Assembly: GCF_019316905.1 (NCBI RefSeq)
Contig: NZ_CP079216.1
Coordinates: forward strand, 1-64,000
DNA from: Tessaracoccus palaemonis
Lineage (GTDB): Bacteria; Actinomycetota; Actinomycetes; Propionibacteriales; Propionibacteriaceae
Direction of reading: 5' to 3'
DNA: 64,000 nt
In this document: positions 22,602 through 30,503 of the stretch, one piece after another
Numbering within the stretch: position 1 is the first letter of the stretch
Layout: each line of letters begins with the position of its first letter
Notes under the pieces: model-generated
The model's input: only the letters and a program-made list of their open reading frames with translations
Database searches by the model: none
Told to the model about the DNA's origin: nothing
Made by a program: the position numbers and the translations under genes

Positions 22602-22666
22602 CACTGGTTCAAGTCCAGTTGAGCCCACCTACTAGACCGGCCCTGACAAGTTTCCTTGTCAGGGCC
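22602..22666 (+). repeat. Duplicate of the tRNA-Ile 3' end and terminator (attR-like)
   Basis: Identical to 21556-21620 except for five substitutions, all around the acceptor/CCA segment. No D-arm or anticodon arm lies before it, so it is not a working tRNA. The adjoining 323-base space 22555-22877 holds this copy and a REP-like repeat, and no gene. Confidence 0.85.
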
Positions 22667-22704
22667 AGTCTCGCGTGGTGCTGCTCGCGGCGGCGCGCCC
22701 GGGA

Positions 22705-22855
22705 TCCCTTCGACGGGCTCAGGGCGTTTCGACAGGTTCAACGGTCCGAGATGGGCTTCGACAGGCTCAACGATCCGGTTCCCTGAGCACTTCGACAGGC
22801 TCAGTACAGGCCCTGTGAAGGGCGCCGAGCGGAGCGAGGTGGATTCCTGTTGAGA
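22705..22855. repeat. REP-like dispersed repeat, copy 5
   Basis: CCCTTCGACGGGCTCAGGG, GTTTCGACAGGTTCAACGG, CTTCGACAGGCTCAACGATC, then the CCCTGAGCACTTCGACAGGC and GCCGAGCGGAGCGAGGTGG blocks. Ends 22 bases after the stop of the phosphotransferase gene. Confidence 0.8.
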
Positions 22856-22877
22856 CAGCTGGCTCACTTGAGATCAC

Positions 22878-25448
22878 TCACCATGCCGGAGAGCACGGGG
22901 TGACGGTGCCGGCGGCGCCGTCGACCAAGACTCGGTCGCCGGTGTGCAGGCGGGCGGTCGCGTCGCCGCAACCGACGACTGCGGGTACGCCCAGCTCGCG
23001 AGCGACGATCGCCGCGTGGCTGAGCGGCGCGCCGAGGTCTGTCACGATGGCTCCGGCCACGGGGAACAGAGGCGTCCAGCCGATGTTCGTGAGCGATGTC
23101 ACGAGCACCTCGCCCGGGAGCAGCTGGTCCGACTCGTCGAAGCTCGCCAGGACCCGGACGGTGCCCTCCACGCGACCGAGCGCGCCGGGATGTCCGGTGA
23201 TGACGTCGCGCGTCTCGGAGGACACCGTCGGGTCGGAGGCTGCGATGACGCTGCCGGCGACGTCCGTGCGGCGTTCCGGGTCTGCAGCCCAGTTGAAGGG
23301 GTCGAACCGGCCGCAGATGAGCCCGGGCAGGGGAGGCAGCTCGCGGTAGCGTCGCAGGGTGGTTCGACGCTCGTCGAACAACGCGAATGGGGTGGTGTCG
23401 CCGTCGAGGGCGGCGAGGAGTTCCTCGATGGTGAGCAGGAAGACGTCGTCGCGGATGCCGAGCAGTTCACCGGCGCGAAGGGCGAACGTCCTCTGAACGC
23501 CGGTGGTCCGGACCCCTTCGGAGCGGGCGACCTCGCGCAGCGCGGCGTTCCGCGCGGCCTTACGGACCCGGCGTTCGACCGTGGCCGCCTGCCTTCGGTC
23601 GTGTGTCCTGAGGCGGGCCAGCACGGTGGCGGAGGCGGCGGACTGCCGACCTCGGAGCGCGTTGACGTCGACTCCTCCCTGCCGGTTCAGCTGGGCGTCG
23701 AGCCAGGAGGGGTCCTCCGACGGCCGGGGCCAGGCCAGCTCGACCTCGTTGACGCCCCGGTGGCAGAAGCGCGCCACGTACTCCCCGCGGGACAGCTCGC
23801 CGGTGCGCACCCGGTCAAGGCCCTCGACCGGTCCCAGGCTCTCGAGCCCGCCCGCGACTCCTGCCAGGTCGGACATGAGCGTCGACGCATCCTCCGCGCC
23901 GAGCTCGTCGCGGAGCTCGGCCTCCAAGCGGGCGGGATAGTCGGAGCCGGAGGCGATCACGGCCCAGAAGGAGCGGAGGCTCAGGTCGAACAGCTTGTGG
24001 TCCCAGAGTCGCCGGAGTTCGGCGGGGGTCGTGGCCGATCGGACTTCGTTGGTGAGTGAGGCGCAGGTGCGCTGGTGGTCGCGGAGGAAGGAGGGCAGGC
24101 CGCGCCTGGCGCGGAGCATTTTCAGCAGGGTTCCGAGCAGGGGAAGGCCGACCGTCGTCCAGTCCTGCGGCGTGAGCGGGATCAGCGGAATGGGCACGCC
24201 GTCGGGCAGCGCACCCCACCAGCCGGCGATTTTGCGGTAGACGTCGCGTGGGTCGGCCTTGCCGGCCTTCCCGCGGCGCGAGGTGATCTGGACGCTGAGG
24301 TTCGCGTAAGGGCGACCGCCGATGGAGCCGGCCATCTCCCGGCCGCGCAGGGCCATGGACGGCCCGCCGTTGGCCTGCAGGTACCGCGCCAGCGAGATCG
24401 TCAGCGGGGTCTGGGCGACGGGGTTGGCCTCGCTCAGGTTCGTGGCGGACCAGAGGCAGTTGCCGGCGAGCGAGTCGTTGCGCTCGGCGGTGCGCTGGCG
24501 CCACGGGTTCAGGGTGGTGATGGGTCGCGCCTGGAGCAGCCACAGCCGCCCGTCGGCGATCGCCCACTCGATGTCCTGGGGGACACCGTCGAAGTTGCCC
24601 TCCACGTCGTGGGCCCGACGGTGCAGTTCGGCGGCGTGAGATGCGAGCGTTGGTGGGCCGTCGTAGTGGCCGGAGGGTCGGGTGAGGCGGAACTGGTCGC
24701 CGGTCACCTGCCCGGAGACCAGGGCCTCGCCGACGCCGTGCACGACGCTGCCGAGCATGGTGTCGAGGTCGCCGGTGATCGGGTCGACGGTGAAGACGAC
24801 CCCGGCGAGGTCGGCGGGGACCATCACCTGCACGATGACGGCCACGTCGCCGGCCTGGCTGTCGGTCGTCCGGGCGTAGGCGGCCACGCGGTCGGCGGAG
24901 CCGGATGCCCGCACCGTCGCGATGGCCGCGGGGAGCCCGTCGGCGGAGACGTCGAGGACCGACTCGTACGCGCCGGCGAACGACGCCGTGCCCGAGTCTT
25001 CGGCGCGGGCCGACGAACGAACGGCGAAGCGTTGGCCGGCCGGGAGGCGTCGCGCCCAGCGGTCGAGAGCATGGGTCGCGGGGGCGGTCAGGTCGTCGCC
25101 GGAGAACCCGCGCGGGAGGATCACCAGCCCCTGGGGGACCGGCTGCCCGGCGCGGGAGAGCCGGGCGAGGGACCGGGCCTTGCCGCCCGCGGTGACCTCC
25201 CCCTCGGGGAGCTCCTGGAGGCGGTAGACCGGCAGCCCGGCCGCCGCGAAGCCGCGACGGGTCAGCCAGGCGCCGATCGCGCGCCCGGCGAACCAGCCGA
25301 CGAACCAGCCGAGGGTGCCGGCCAGTGGCGCCACGAGGATGGCCCAGAGGCTGAAGCCGGTCAGCCAGGCGCCGCCGACGCCGAATCCGGTCGCGACCAC
25401 GTTCGCCGCGACCGTCCGGAGGCGTTGGGCGCCGACCTCAGTCAGCAC
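22878..25448 (-). CDS. Membrane-anchored PEP/pyruvate-binding (PEP-synthase-like) phosphotransferase
   Basis: 856 residues. An N-terminal hydrophobic segment (about 10-50) looks membrane-embedded. A PPDK/PEP-synthase ATP-grasp domain (about 75-320) has GGKARSLARLSRAG, FAVRSSARAEDSGTASFAG and IEWAIADGRLWLLQARPI. A long central part is of unknown role. The C-terminal phosphohistidine swivel domain carries DLGAPLSHAAIVARELGVPAVVG with the phosphorylatable His. This ATP-grasp/His-domain order resembles rifampicin phosphotransferase and PEP-synthase relatives, but the acceptor is unknown and the membrane anchor is not usual. The GTG at 25448 overlaps the AbrB-like gene by 11 bases; the longer in-frame extension was rejected because it would be fully inside that gene. 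Confidence 0.82.
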   Translation of the reverse strand: MLTEVGAQRLRTVAANVVATGFGVGGAWLTGFSLWAILVAPLAGTLGWFVGWFAGRAIGAWLTRRGFAAAGLPVYRLQELPEGEVTAGGKARSLARLSRAGQPVPQGLVILPRGFSGDDLTAPATHALDRWARRLPAGQRFAVRSSARAEDSGTASFAGAYESVLDVSADGLPAAIATVRASGSADRVAAYARTTDSQAGDVAVIVQVMVPADLAGVVFTVDPITGDLDTMLGSVVHGVGEALVSGQVTGDQFRLTRPSGHYDGPPTLASHAAELHRRAHDVEGNFDGVPQDIEWAIADGRLWLLQARPITTLNPWRQRTAERNDSLAGNCLWSATNLSEANPVAQTPLTISLARYLQANGGPSMALRGREMAGSIGGRPYANLSVQITSRRGKAGKADPRDVYRKIAGWWGALPDGVPIPLIPLTPQDWTTVGLPLLGTLLKMLRARRGLPSFLRDHQRTCASLTNEVRSATTPAELRRLWDHKLFDLSLRSFWAVIASGSDYPARLEAELRDELGAEDASTLMSDLAGVAGGLESLGPVEGLDRVRTGELSRGEYVARFCHRGVNEVELAWPRPSEDPSWLDAQLNRQGGVDVNALRGRQSAASATVLARLRTHDRRQAATVERRVRKAARNAALREVARSEGVRTTGVQRTFALRAGELLGIRDDVFLLTIEELLAALDGDTTPFALFDERRTTLRRYRELPPLPGLICGRFDPFNWAADPERRTDVAGSVIAASDPTVSSETRDVITGHPGALGRVEGTVRVLASFDESDQLLPGEVLVTSLTNIGWTPLFPVAGAIVTDLGAPLSHAAIVARELGVPAVVGCGDATARLHTGDRVLVDGAAGTVTPCSPAW

Positions 25449-25707
25449 CGGGCTCCCCGTCCTCCGAGGTTGCCTCCGTGGCGGGATCCCCGTCCCCGAG
25501 GATCGCCTCCGCACCCGGGTGCCGCGCGACCACATCGTCGGCCCGCGCGAGCGCGATCCCGTGGCGCAGGTCGCCGAACACGAGCAGCTTGTCGCCGACC
25601 TCGATGCTGAAGTCGCGTCGGGCCTGGGCCGGGATCACGATCTGGCCCCGGTCGCTCACGGTGATGGCCCCGTAGAACCGCTTGTCAGGATCGTTGGGGT
25701 GTGGCAT
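25438..25707 (-). CDS. AbrB/SpoVT-type transcription regulator
   Basis: 89 residues with an N-terminal swapped-hairpin AbrB DNA-binding domain: YGAITVSDRGQIVIPAQARRDFSIEVGDKLLVFGD (about 12-46). The C-terminal tail is acidic. Overlaps the phosphotransferase gene by 11 bases, so it is probably its co-transcribed regulator. A TCTTGT/ACAAGA operator candidate lies 14 bases before its ATG. Confidence 0.88.
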   Translation of the reverse strand: MPHPNDPDKRFYGAITVSDRGQIVIPAQARRDFSIEVGDKLLVFGDLRHGIALARADDVVARHPGAEAILGDGDPATEATSEDGEPGAD

Positions 25708-25720
25708 GGCGCTCCGATCG

Positions 25721-25744
25721 TCTTGTAAACAAGACTAATCTTGT
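25721..25744. promoter_or_regulatory. Operator candidate of the AbrB-like gene
   Basis: TCTTGT-AA-ACAAGA inverted repeat (25721-25734) followed by a third TCTTGT half-site at 25739-25744. The A/T-rich run stands out in the GC-rich surroundings and overlaps the expected promoter. Confidence 0.55.
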
Positions 25745-25809
25745 ACTGAATCGGGCGCAGGATCAAGTGTTATCCGGATCCGGATGGCTCAGCCGTTCGG
25801 CGAACACGC

Positions 25810-25948
25810 GCCACCCTTGTCGACGGACGCCACCCCTATCGACGGACGCTACCGCGATCGACACATGCCACCGCCATGGCCGTGGCATGTGTCAATAAGG
25901 GTGGCGTCGGTCAACAAGGGTGGCGTCGGTCAACAAGGGTGGCGTCGT
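25810..25948. repeat. Inverted 19-bp phased array B
   Basis: Left arm: three 19-bp units (25810, 25829, 25848) of the type GCCACCCnTnTCGACGGAC. Centre: 11-bp perfect inverted repeat ACACATGCCAC (25861-25871) against 25882-25892, itself around GCCATGGC. Right arm: three 19-bp units (25892, 25911, 25930) TCAACAAGGGTGGCGTCGG, the reverse complement type of the left arm. The whole region 25708-26132 has no gene. Confidence 0.85.
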
Positions 25949-25987
25949 CGCGAGGATGGGCCCTCGGTCAGCACGGCCACGCCAGAC

Positions 25988-26126
25988 CCTTCGCTTCGCT
26001 CAGGGCACCTCGACAAGCTCGGCGACCCGGTTCCGTGGGGTGTCGGGTTCGGCGACCCGGTTCCCTGAGTACTTCGACAGGCTCAGCACAGGCCCTGTCG
26101 ATGGGTGCCGAGCGGAGCGAAGCGTA
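25988..26126. repeat. REP-like dispersed repeat, copy 6
   Basis: CCCTTCGCTTCGCTCAGGGC, CCTCGACAAGCTCGGCGACC, a doubled GGCGACCCGGTTCC segment, ACTTCGACAGGCTCAGCACA and GCCGAGCGGAGCGAAGCG. Ends beside the stop of the TetR gene. Confidence 0.8.
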
Positions 26127-26132
26127 CCCGCC

Positions 26133-26750
26133 TCACCCCAGGCGTAGGCCGATGCCGTCCAGGACGGTGTCCAGCTGCCAGTCGAAGCGGGAGTCGGCGT
26201 CGGCGAACAACGCGCGGCCGGCCTCGACCACGTGCGGAGCGTCGGGGCCGACGGCCTCGTCGCGCTGCTCGAGCGAGTAGCGCTCCGAGGTCCGTTCCTG
26301 CTCCTCGATCACGAAACCGACGACGAAGGCCGTCACGAGCTGGGCGGCCTGGACGGCGTCCGCGAGATCGTGACCGGCCTCGGCCCAGGCATCGAGCCAG
26401 GGCTCCTGTGCGCGCAGGACGTCGGGGTCGGTGAGGCGGGTGCCGGAGAAGGTTCGCGCACCGTCGCGATGGGCGAGGTACTCGGTGCGCAAAGCTCGCG
26501 CGTAGCGGCCGAGCGCCTGCCTCCAGTCGCCGAGGGGCAGAGTGGTGGCCGCGGCCATGACGCGACGCTGGATCTCGGTGCCCATCTCGTCGAGGAGCTC
26601 CTGCTTGCTCGACATATGCCAGTACAGGGCGGGGGCCTTCACGTCGAGCCTCCCGGCGAGGGCCCGGAGGGTCAGCGCCTCGATGCCCACCTCGTCGAGC
26701 AGCGCGAGCGCCTCCTCGACGATCAGCTGACGTGTCAGTCCCTTGGCCAT
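26133..26750 (-). CDS. TetR-family repressor (TetR_C subfamily)
   Basis: 205 residues. The N-terminal helix-turn-helix (LTLRALAGRLDVKAPALYWHMSSKQELLDEM, about 26-56) has the VKAPALYWH recognition segment typical of the tetracycline-repressor branch. The C-terminal half (about 80-200) is the ligand-binding and dimerisation domain. Divergent from the oxidoreductase gene, with a perfect 17-bp palindrome in the shared promoter, so it most likely represses both itself and that gene. The ligand is unknown. Confidence 0.9.
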   Translation of the reverse strand: MAKGLTRQLIVEEALALLDEVGIEALTLRALAGRLDVKAPALYWHMSSKQELLDEMGTEIQRRVMAAATTLPLGDWRQALGRYARALRTEYLAHRDGARTFSGTRLTDPDVLRAQEPWLDAWAEAGHDLADAVQAAQLVTAFVVGFVIEEQERTSERYSLEQRDEAVGPDAPHVVEAGRALFADADSRFDWQLDTVLDGIGLRLG

Positions 26751-26757
26751 GGTGATA

Positions 26758-26800
26758 GCTTAACGCTGTTAAGCGATGATCGGAACTGAACAACGTTAAG
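26758..26800. promoter_or_regulatory. TetR operator and divergent promoter region
   Basis: GCTTAAC-GCT-GTTAAGC (26758-26774) is a perfect inverted repeat 7 bases upstream of the TetR start codon. CGTTAAG at 26794-26800 repeats a half-site next to the oxidoreductase ribosome-binding site. Confidence 0.7.
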
Positions 26801-26809
26801 GAGATGTCC

Positions 26810-27751
26810 ATGAAGGCAGTTGTGATCAGCTCTCCGCAGGCGGGTCCCGTCTGCGGAGACTTCTCAGAGCCGGTTCCCGGGCAGGGGGAGCAGGTGTTCG
26901 AGCTTGTCGGAGCTGGTCTGCACCAGATCGTGCGGTCCATCGCCTCCGGCTCCCACTACGGCAGCGGCGACGTCTACCCGTTCGTCCCCGGTGTCGACGC
27001 CGTTGCCCGGGGTGTCGACGGCGGGCTCGTCTACACCGGGTTCATCACCGAGCCGTGGGGCACGATGGCGGAGCGGATGTCTGCCCGCGTGGGCATTCGG
27101 GTGCCCGACGGAGCCGACCCGCTCGCCGTCGCGGCAGGCATGAACCCCGGGATGTCGAGCTGGTTGCCGCTGACGGCGCGCGCCGACCGGGGACCGCTCG
27201 GCACCGTGCTGATCTTCGGCGCGACCGGCGCCTCGGGCAGGATCGCCGTCCAGTCGGCGCTCTCCCTGGGCGCGGACCGCGTCGTCGCCGTGGGCCGTAA
27301 CGCCGCCGTGCTGGAGGAGCTCGCGGGGCCGTCCGTGGTCACCGTCCGCCTCGGTGAGGAGGACACGGCGACTCGGCTCGCCGCGGCGCTCGACCCGGCG
27401 CCGTCGCTCGTCCTCGACTACCTCTGGGGACCCGTCGCGGAACTGGCCTTCGGGGCGCTGGCGCGTCGCGGCCTCGACGAGGACTCGGCCGACATCACCT
27501 ACACCCAGATCGGGGGCCTCGCCGGCCCGACGGCCGCGGTCCCGGCGTCGCTGCTGCGCAGCCGGAGGATCCGGATCGTCGGCAGCGGCGCGGGCTCCGC
27601 GTCTACGGCGGACCTGTTGAAGCAGCTGCCCGGGCTGCTGGCGCGGATTGCCGACGGCCGGATCCAGGTGGCGTACAAGTCGTTCTCCCTGGCGGACGCG
27701 GCGGCGGCCTGGGCGCACCGGGGCCCGGAGCGCGCCGTGCTCGTGCCGTAG
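26810..27751 (+). CDS. Zinc-less alcohol dehydrogenase / quinone-oxidoreductase-like protein (MDR superfamily)
   Basis: 313 residues with the medium-chain dehydrogenase layout: an N-terminal GroES-like part (AVVISSPQAG..., VYPFVPGVDAVARG) and a Rossmann domain with VLIFGATGASGRIAVQSA near 140-158, which binds NAD(P)H. No zinc-ligand cysteines. Substrate unknown; control by the divergent TetR repressor suggests a response to a toxic or signalling small molecule. ATG at 26810 is chosen over 26804 because AAGGAG (26798-26803) then has correct spacing. Confidence 0.87.
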   Translation: MKAVVISSPQAGPVCGDFSEPVPGQGEQVFELVGAGLHQIVRSIASGSHYGSGDVYPFVPGVDAVARGVDGGLVYTGFITEPWGTMAERMSARVGIRVPDGADPLAVAAGMNPGMSSWLPLTARADRGPLGTVLIFGATGASGRIAVQSALSLGADRVVAVGRNAAVLEELAGPSVVTVRLGEEDTATRLAAALDPAPSLVLDYLWGPVAELAFGALARRGLDEDSADITYTQIGGLAGPTAAVPASLLRSRRIRIVGSGAGSASTADLLKQLPGLLARIADGRIQVAYKSFSLADAAAAWAHRGPERAVLVP

Positions 27752-27878
27752 CCGCGCGCGTGGCTGCGGTCGGTGTCGAACTCGGATAGGACTCAACAGC
27801 TTCTGCCGCGGAGGTCCGGCACCTGGGATTAGGCGCAAGACCGGCACGCGACCGGATCGCCTCGCTTACCCTTGTCGG

Positions 27879-27896
27879 GCGGACAACGTTGTCCGC
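27879..27896. promoter_or_regulatory. 18-bp perfect palindrome upstream of a hypothetical gene
   Basis: GCGGACAACGTTGTCCGC, perfectly symmetric, ends 17 bases before the proposed ATG at 27914; probably a repressor site. Confidence 0.55.
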
Positions 27897-27913
27897 GTGA
27901 GGCATGGTGGCCG

Positions 27914-28519
27914 ATGCATTCAAAGCTGTCCGGTCCGCTCCAGGGCGGGCTCGTGGGGCTCAGCCGACGCGACGCGCCCGTACGGGTGCTCAGCGACGAC
28001 GGACCGGCGCTCCTTGTGCTCGACCGGGGCAGACTTCGCTGGGTGCCTCGGCGCGACGCCGTCGCGATCCTCGAGCCCGGCGGCGCCCCGACCCCGGAGC
28101 GGCAGGCCGAGGTGCTCGCCCGGGCGCCGTTTCCCGGACTCGACGGCGGCCTCATCAGGGTGGACGACTGGGTCGGCGGCCAGGAGTTGCTCCCGACGAT
28201 GGGCCCGAGCGGGATCGCGGAGGTCGTCGCCTTCGCCTCGTTCTGCGGCTCGTTGCATGTCGAGGTCGCGCGGTCGAGCGGCGGCACCACCCATGAACGG
28301 CTCGTGCGCGTCTACCGGGCCCTCCGACGCGGCTTGCTGACTGGACCCGACGGCGATGCTGACCCACCGGCCCACCCCATCGAGTACTACCGGTGTCATG
28401 TCTGCGGACTGGTCCCCGCGCCCGTCTCGTCGCTCACGGGGATCGCGATCGAGCACGGTGGCCCGAAGGCCCAGCGGTGCCCGATGTCCGGCCGTCGTCT
28501 CATCGACCCGCCCGCCTAG
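27914..28519 (+). CDS. Hypothetical protein with C-terminal zinc-ribbon-like cysteines
   Basis: 201 residues, not assigned to a family. Codons follow the strong third-position G/C bias of neighbouring genes, so the frame is probably real. It has a mixed alpha/beta N-terminal part and a C-terminal segment YYRCHVCGLVPAPVS followed by CPMSGRRL, giving three cysteines that could help bind a metal. No signal peptide or membrane segment. ATG at 27914 is chosen over an upstream start at 27872, which would run through the palindrome. Single gene. Confidence 0.6.
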   Translation: MHSKLSGPLQGGLVGLSRRDAPVRVLSDDGPALLVLDRGRLRWVPRRDAVAILEPGGAPTPERQAEVLARAPFPGLDGGLIRVDDWVGGQELLPTMGPSGIAEVVAFASFCGSLHVEVARSSGGTTHERLVRVYRALRRGLLTGPDGDADPPAHPIEYYRCHVCGLVPAPVSSLTGIAIEHGGPKAQRCPMSGRRLIDPPA

Positions 28520-28550
28520 TCGGGCACTGGGGCTTCGGGCGGGTTGGCCC

Positions 28551-28665
28551 CTCTCGCTTCGCTCGAGGCGTTTCGACAGGCTCAACGATCCGGCGAGGGC
28601 GTTTCGACAGGCTGAGCCTGTCGGTTCCCTGAGCTCGTCGAAGGGCGCCGAGCGGAGCGAGGCGT
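28551..28665. repeat. REP-like dispersed repeat, copy 7
   Basis: CTCTCGCTTCGCTCGAGGCG, GTTTCGACAGGCTCAACGAT, GTTTCGACAGGCTGAGCCTG, then CCCTGAGCTCGTCGAAGGGC and GCCGAGCGGAGCGAGGCG. The last copy seen in the window. Confidence 0.8.
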
Positions 28666-28732
28666 ATCTGGCAACGGAGGCCCGGCGAACCCCTGATCCG
28701 TAGGGTGGAGAACCCAGCCGGAAGGAACCCTC

Positions 28733-29713
28733 ATGGCCGTCACCAGCGTCGAGACGGACCTCGACACCCTCACCATGACCGTCGTCACCGAGCACGCCGT
28801 CGACGTTCGGCGGCTCTGGGACGGATACCTCGACCCCCGACAGATCGAGCTGTTCTGGGGGCCACCGACATGGCCGGCGACGTTCCTTCGTCACGACGGG
28901 TTCGTCGGTGGTGTCTCGCGGTACTTCATGACCGGCCCCGACGAGGACGTCGCCGCCGGCGCGTGGGACTGGACCGCGCTCGACGAAGGGACATCGTTCG
29001 AGGTCACCGACCACTTCTGCCACCCTGACGGCACCATCGACGAGTCGATGCAGACCATGCGCATGACGTTCCTGTTCGAACCGACCCCGACCGGATCGCG
29101 CCTGACCAACACCACCTTCTTCGCTTCCGCTCAGGAGCTGAAGCAGCTCCGCGAGATGGGGATGGAGGAGGGGTCGACGCAGGCGATGGGCCAGACCGAC
29201 GGTGTTCTTGCCCGCCCGGACTTCGCGCCCGGACTGCCGACCGCCGCGACGCTCCTCGACGGCACCAGGGTGCGCGTCAGCAGCGTGCTGAAGGCCGATC
29301 TTGACGACGTGTGGCGTGCGCACCGCGATGAGGCGACCGTCGCCAGGTGGCTGCTCGGGCCAGACGGCTGGTCGATGCCCGAGTGCACCGTCGCCCAGCG
29401 AACGGGCGAGGCCACACGCCTGACGTGGCGCGATGAGGCGACCGGCAGGTCGTTCTCGTCCGTCAGCCGCGTGCTGGAACTGGCCCCGCCCCGCCGCGAG
29501 GTTGCGGCCGAGTCCATGGCGGGCAGCCCGGAGACCGTCAACGACCTGACGCTGACTCCCCTCGACGGCGGCACCCTCGTCAGCATCGTGATCACCTACC
29601 CGGATCGTGAGACTCGCGATGCGGCCCTCGGCACCGGCATGGTCGGTGGCATGGAGAGCAGCTACGCGCGTCTAGAAGGCCTCCTGGCCGGCGGTGGGGA
29701 GGTCGTCCACTAG
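28733..29713 (+). CDS. Two-domain SRPBCC/AHSA1-like protein
   Basis: 326 residues consisting of two tandem START-like (SRPBCC) domains of the Activator-of-Hsp90-ATPase-1 type. The first (about 10-155) has the entry VDVRRLWDGYLDPRQIELFWGP; the second (about 170-320) has ADLDDVWRAHRDEATVARWLLGP. The fold binds hydrophobic ligands in a helix-grip cavity; in bacteria the role is usually unknown, often a stress or transcription partner. The duplication within one chain is typical of a subgroup. Clear GGAAGGAA ribosome site. The HPr-kinase-like gene follows after 10 bases. Confidence 0.85.
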   Translation: MAVTSVETDLDTLTMTVVTEHAVDVRRLWDGYLDPRQIELFWGPPTWPATFLRHDGFVGGVSRYFMTGPDEDVAAGAWDWTALDEGTSFEVTDHFCHPDGTIDESMQTMRMTFLFEPTPTGSRLTNTTFFASAQELKQLREMGMEEGSTQAMGQTDGVLARPDFAPGLPTAATLLDGTRVRVSSVLKADLDDVWRAHRDEATVARWLLGPDGWSMPECTVAQRTGEATRLTWRDEATGRSFSSVSRVLELAPPRREVAAESMAGSPETVNDLTLTPLDGGTLVSIVITYPDRETRDAALGTGMVGGMESSYARLEGLLAGGGEVVH

Positions 29714-29723
29714 GGTTGACGAC

Positions 29724-30503
29724 ATGTCTGAGGCACACGACACGACGACGGTGACGGTCCGCGGTGCGGGCGCGACTGTGGCGATCGATGTGGCCCCCGA
29801 TTGTCCGGAGCTGGCCGAGGCGGTGCGCCGGGCGTGGTCGCGAGCCACGATCTCCGACATCCCCATCGCCCGCGTCTCGGCCGCCCTTACGACCGATCCC
29901 ACCCGCGCGGACGTCACCGGCACTGACCTGCACCACGTCATGGAGCGGCTCACGCAGCGGGTGACGATGCAGATCCTGACCGCGGAGATCGGGCGTCTCC
30001 TTCTCTTCCACGCGGCGGCCCTGGCGGACCCCGTCTCCGGTCGCTCGGTCGTGTTCGTCGCGCCCAGTCACGCAGGCAAGACCACCGTCGCGCAAACGCT
30101 GGGAGACCAGTTCGCCTACCTGACCGACGAGACGGTCGCCATCGACGACGATCTGCGCATCCTGCCCTACCCGAAACCGCTGTCGGTCCGGTTCAGCCCC
30201 GAGAAGCGCCGCGAGCTCAGCGCCGACGAGCTGGGCCTCCACGCCGCGCCGGCCAGGCCGACCGTCGCACGCCTTGTCGTCCTGCGACGCTCCGACGATC
30301 ATGACGGTCAGCCGCAGGCGACCGAGCTCGACGACTTCGACGCCATCGTGGCGCTCGTCGGGGAGACGTCGTCGCTGGCCAAGCTCGACCGACCGCTCCA
30401 CCGACTCGCCGACCTCATCACCGGAACCGGACCGGTCGTCGAGTTCCGCTACCGCGAGGCAGAGTCGCTCCGCCCCCTCGTCGCCGGGCTGGTGGCGCTG
30501 TGA
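29724..30503 (+). CDS. HPr-kinase-like P-loop protein
   Basis: 259 residues. The C-terminal half resembles the catalytic domain of HPr kinase: LLFHAAAL just before the nucleotide site, Walker A APSHAGKTT at 113-121, then FAYLTDETVAIDDD and YPKPLSVRF, the usual strand order. It lacks the N-terminal HprK domain and the HPr-specific parts. Homologues of this reduced type occur in RiPP and polysaccharide clusters, where some phosphorylate a peptide. Its target here is unknown. The GTGA overlap couples it to the PqqD-like gene. Confidence 0.8.
   Translation: MSEAHDTTTVTVRGAGATVAIDVAPDCPELAEAVRRAWSRATISDIPIARVSAALTTDPTRADVTGTDLHHVMERLTQRVTMQILTAEIGRLLLFHAAALADPVSGRSVVFVAPSHAGKTTVAQTLGDQFAYLTDETVAIDDDLRILPYPKPLSVRFSPEKRRELSADELGLHAAPARPTVARLVVLRRSDDHDGQPQATELDDFDAIVALVGETSSLAKLDRPLHRLADLITGTGPVVEFRYREAESLRPLVAGLVAL

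Larger units (their letters stand above)
21556..22666. mobile_element. tRNA-Ile-bounded islet with toxin-antitoxin genes
   Basis: Two 65-base direct repeats (21556-21620 and 22602-22666, 60 identical positions by my count) each contain the T-arm, the acceptor 3' strand and the terminator hairpin. Between them are a Doc-like toxin, its RHH antitoxin and a PIN remnant, but no integrase. The layout resembles the attL/attR footprint of an element inserted at the 3' end of a tRNA gene and later deleted down to its stabilising module. A local tandem duplication is the alternative. Confidence 0.55.

Noticed and set aside
22602-22666. Second tRNA gene
   Set aside because: Only the T-arm and acceptor 3' strand are present; no D-arm, anticodon arm or 5' acceptor strand precedes it.
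25810-25948. 19-bp repeats considered as a CRISPR array
   Set aside because: The units are contiguous with no unique spacers and the two arms are inverted; no cas genes nearby.
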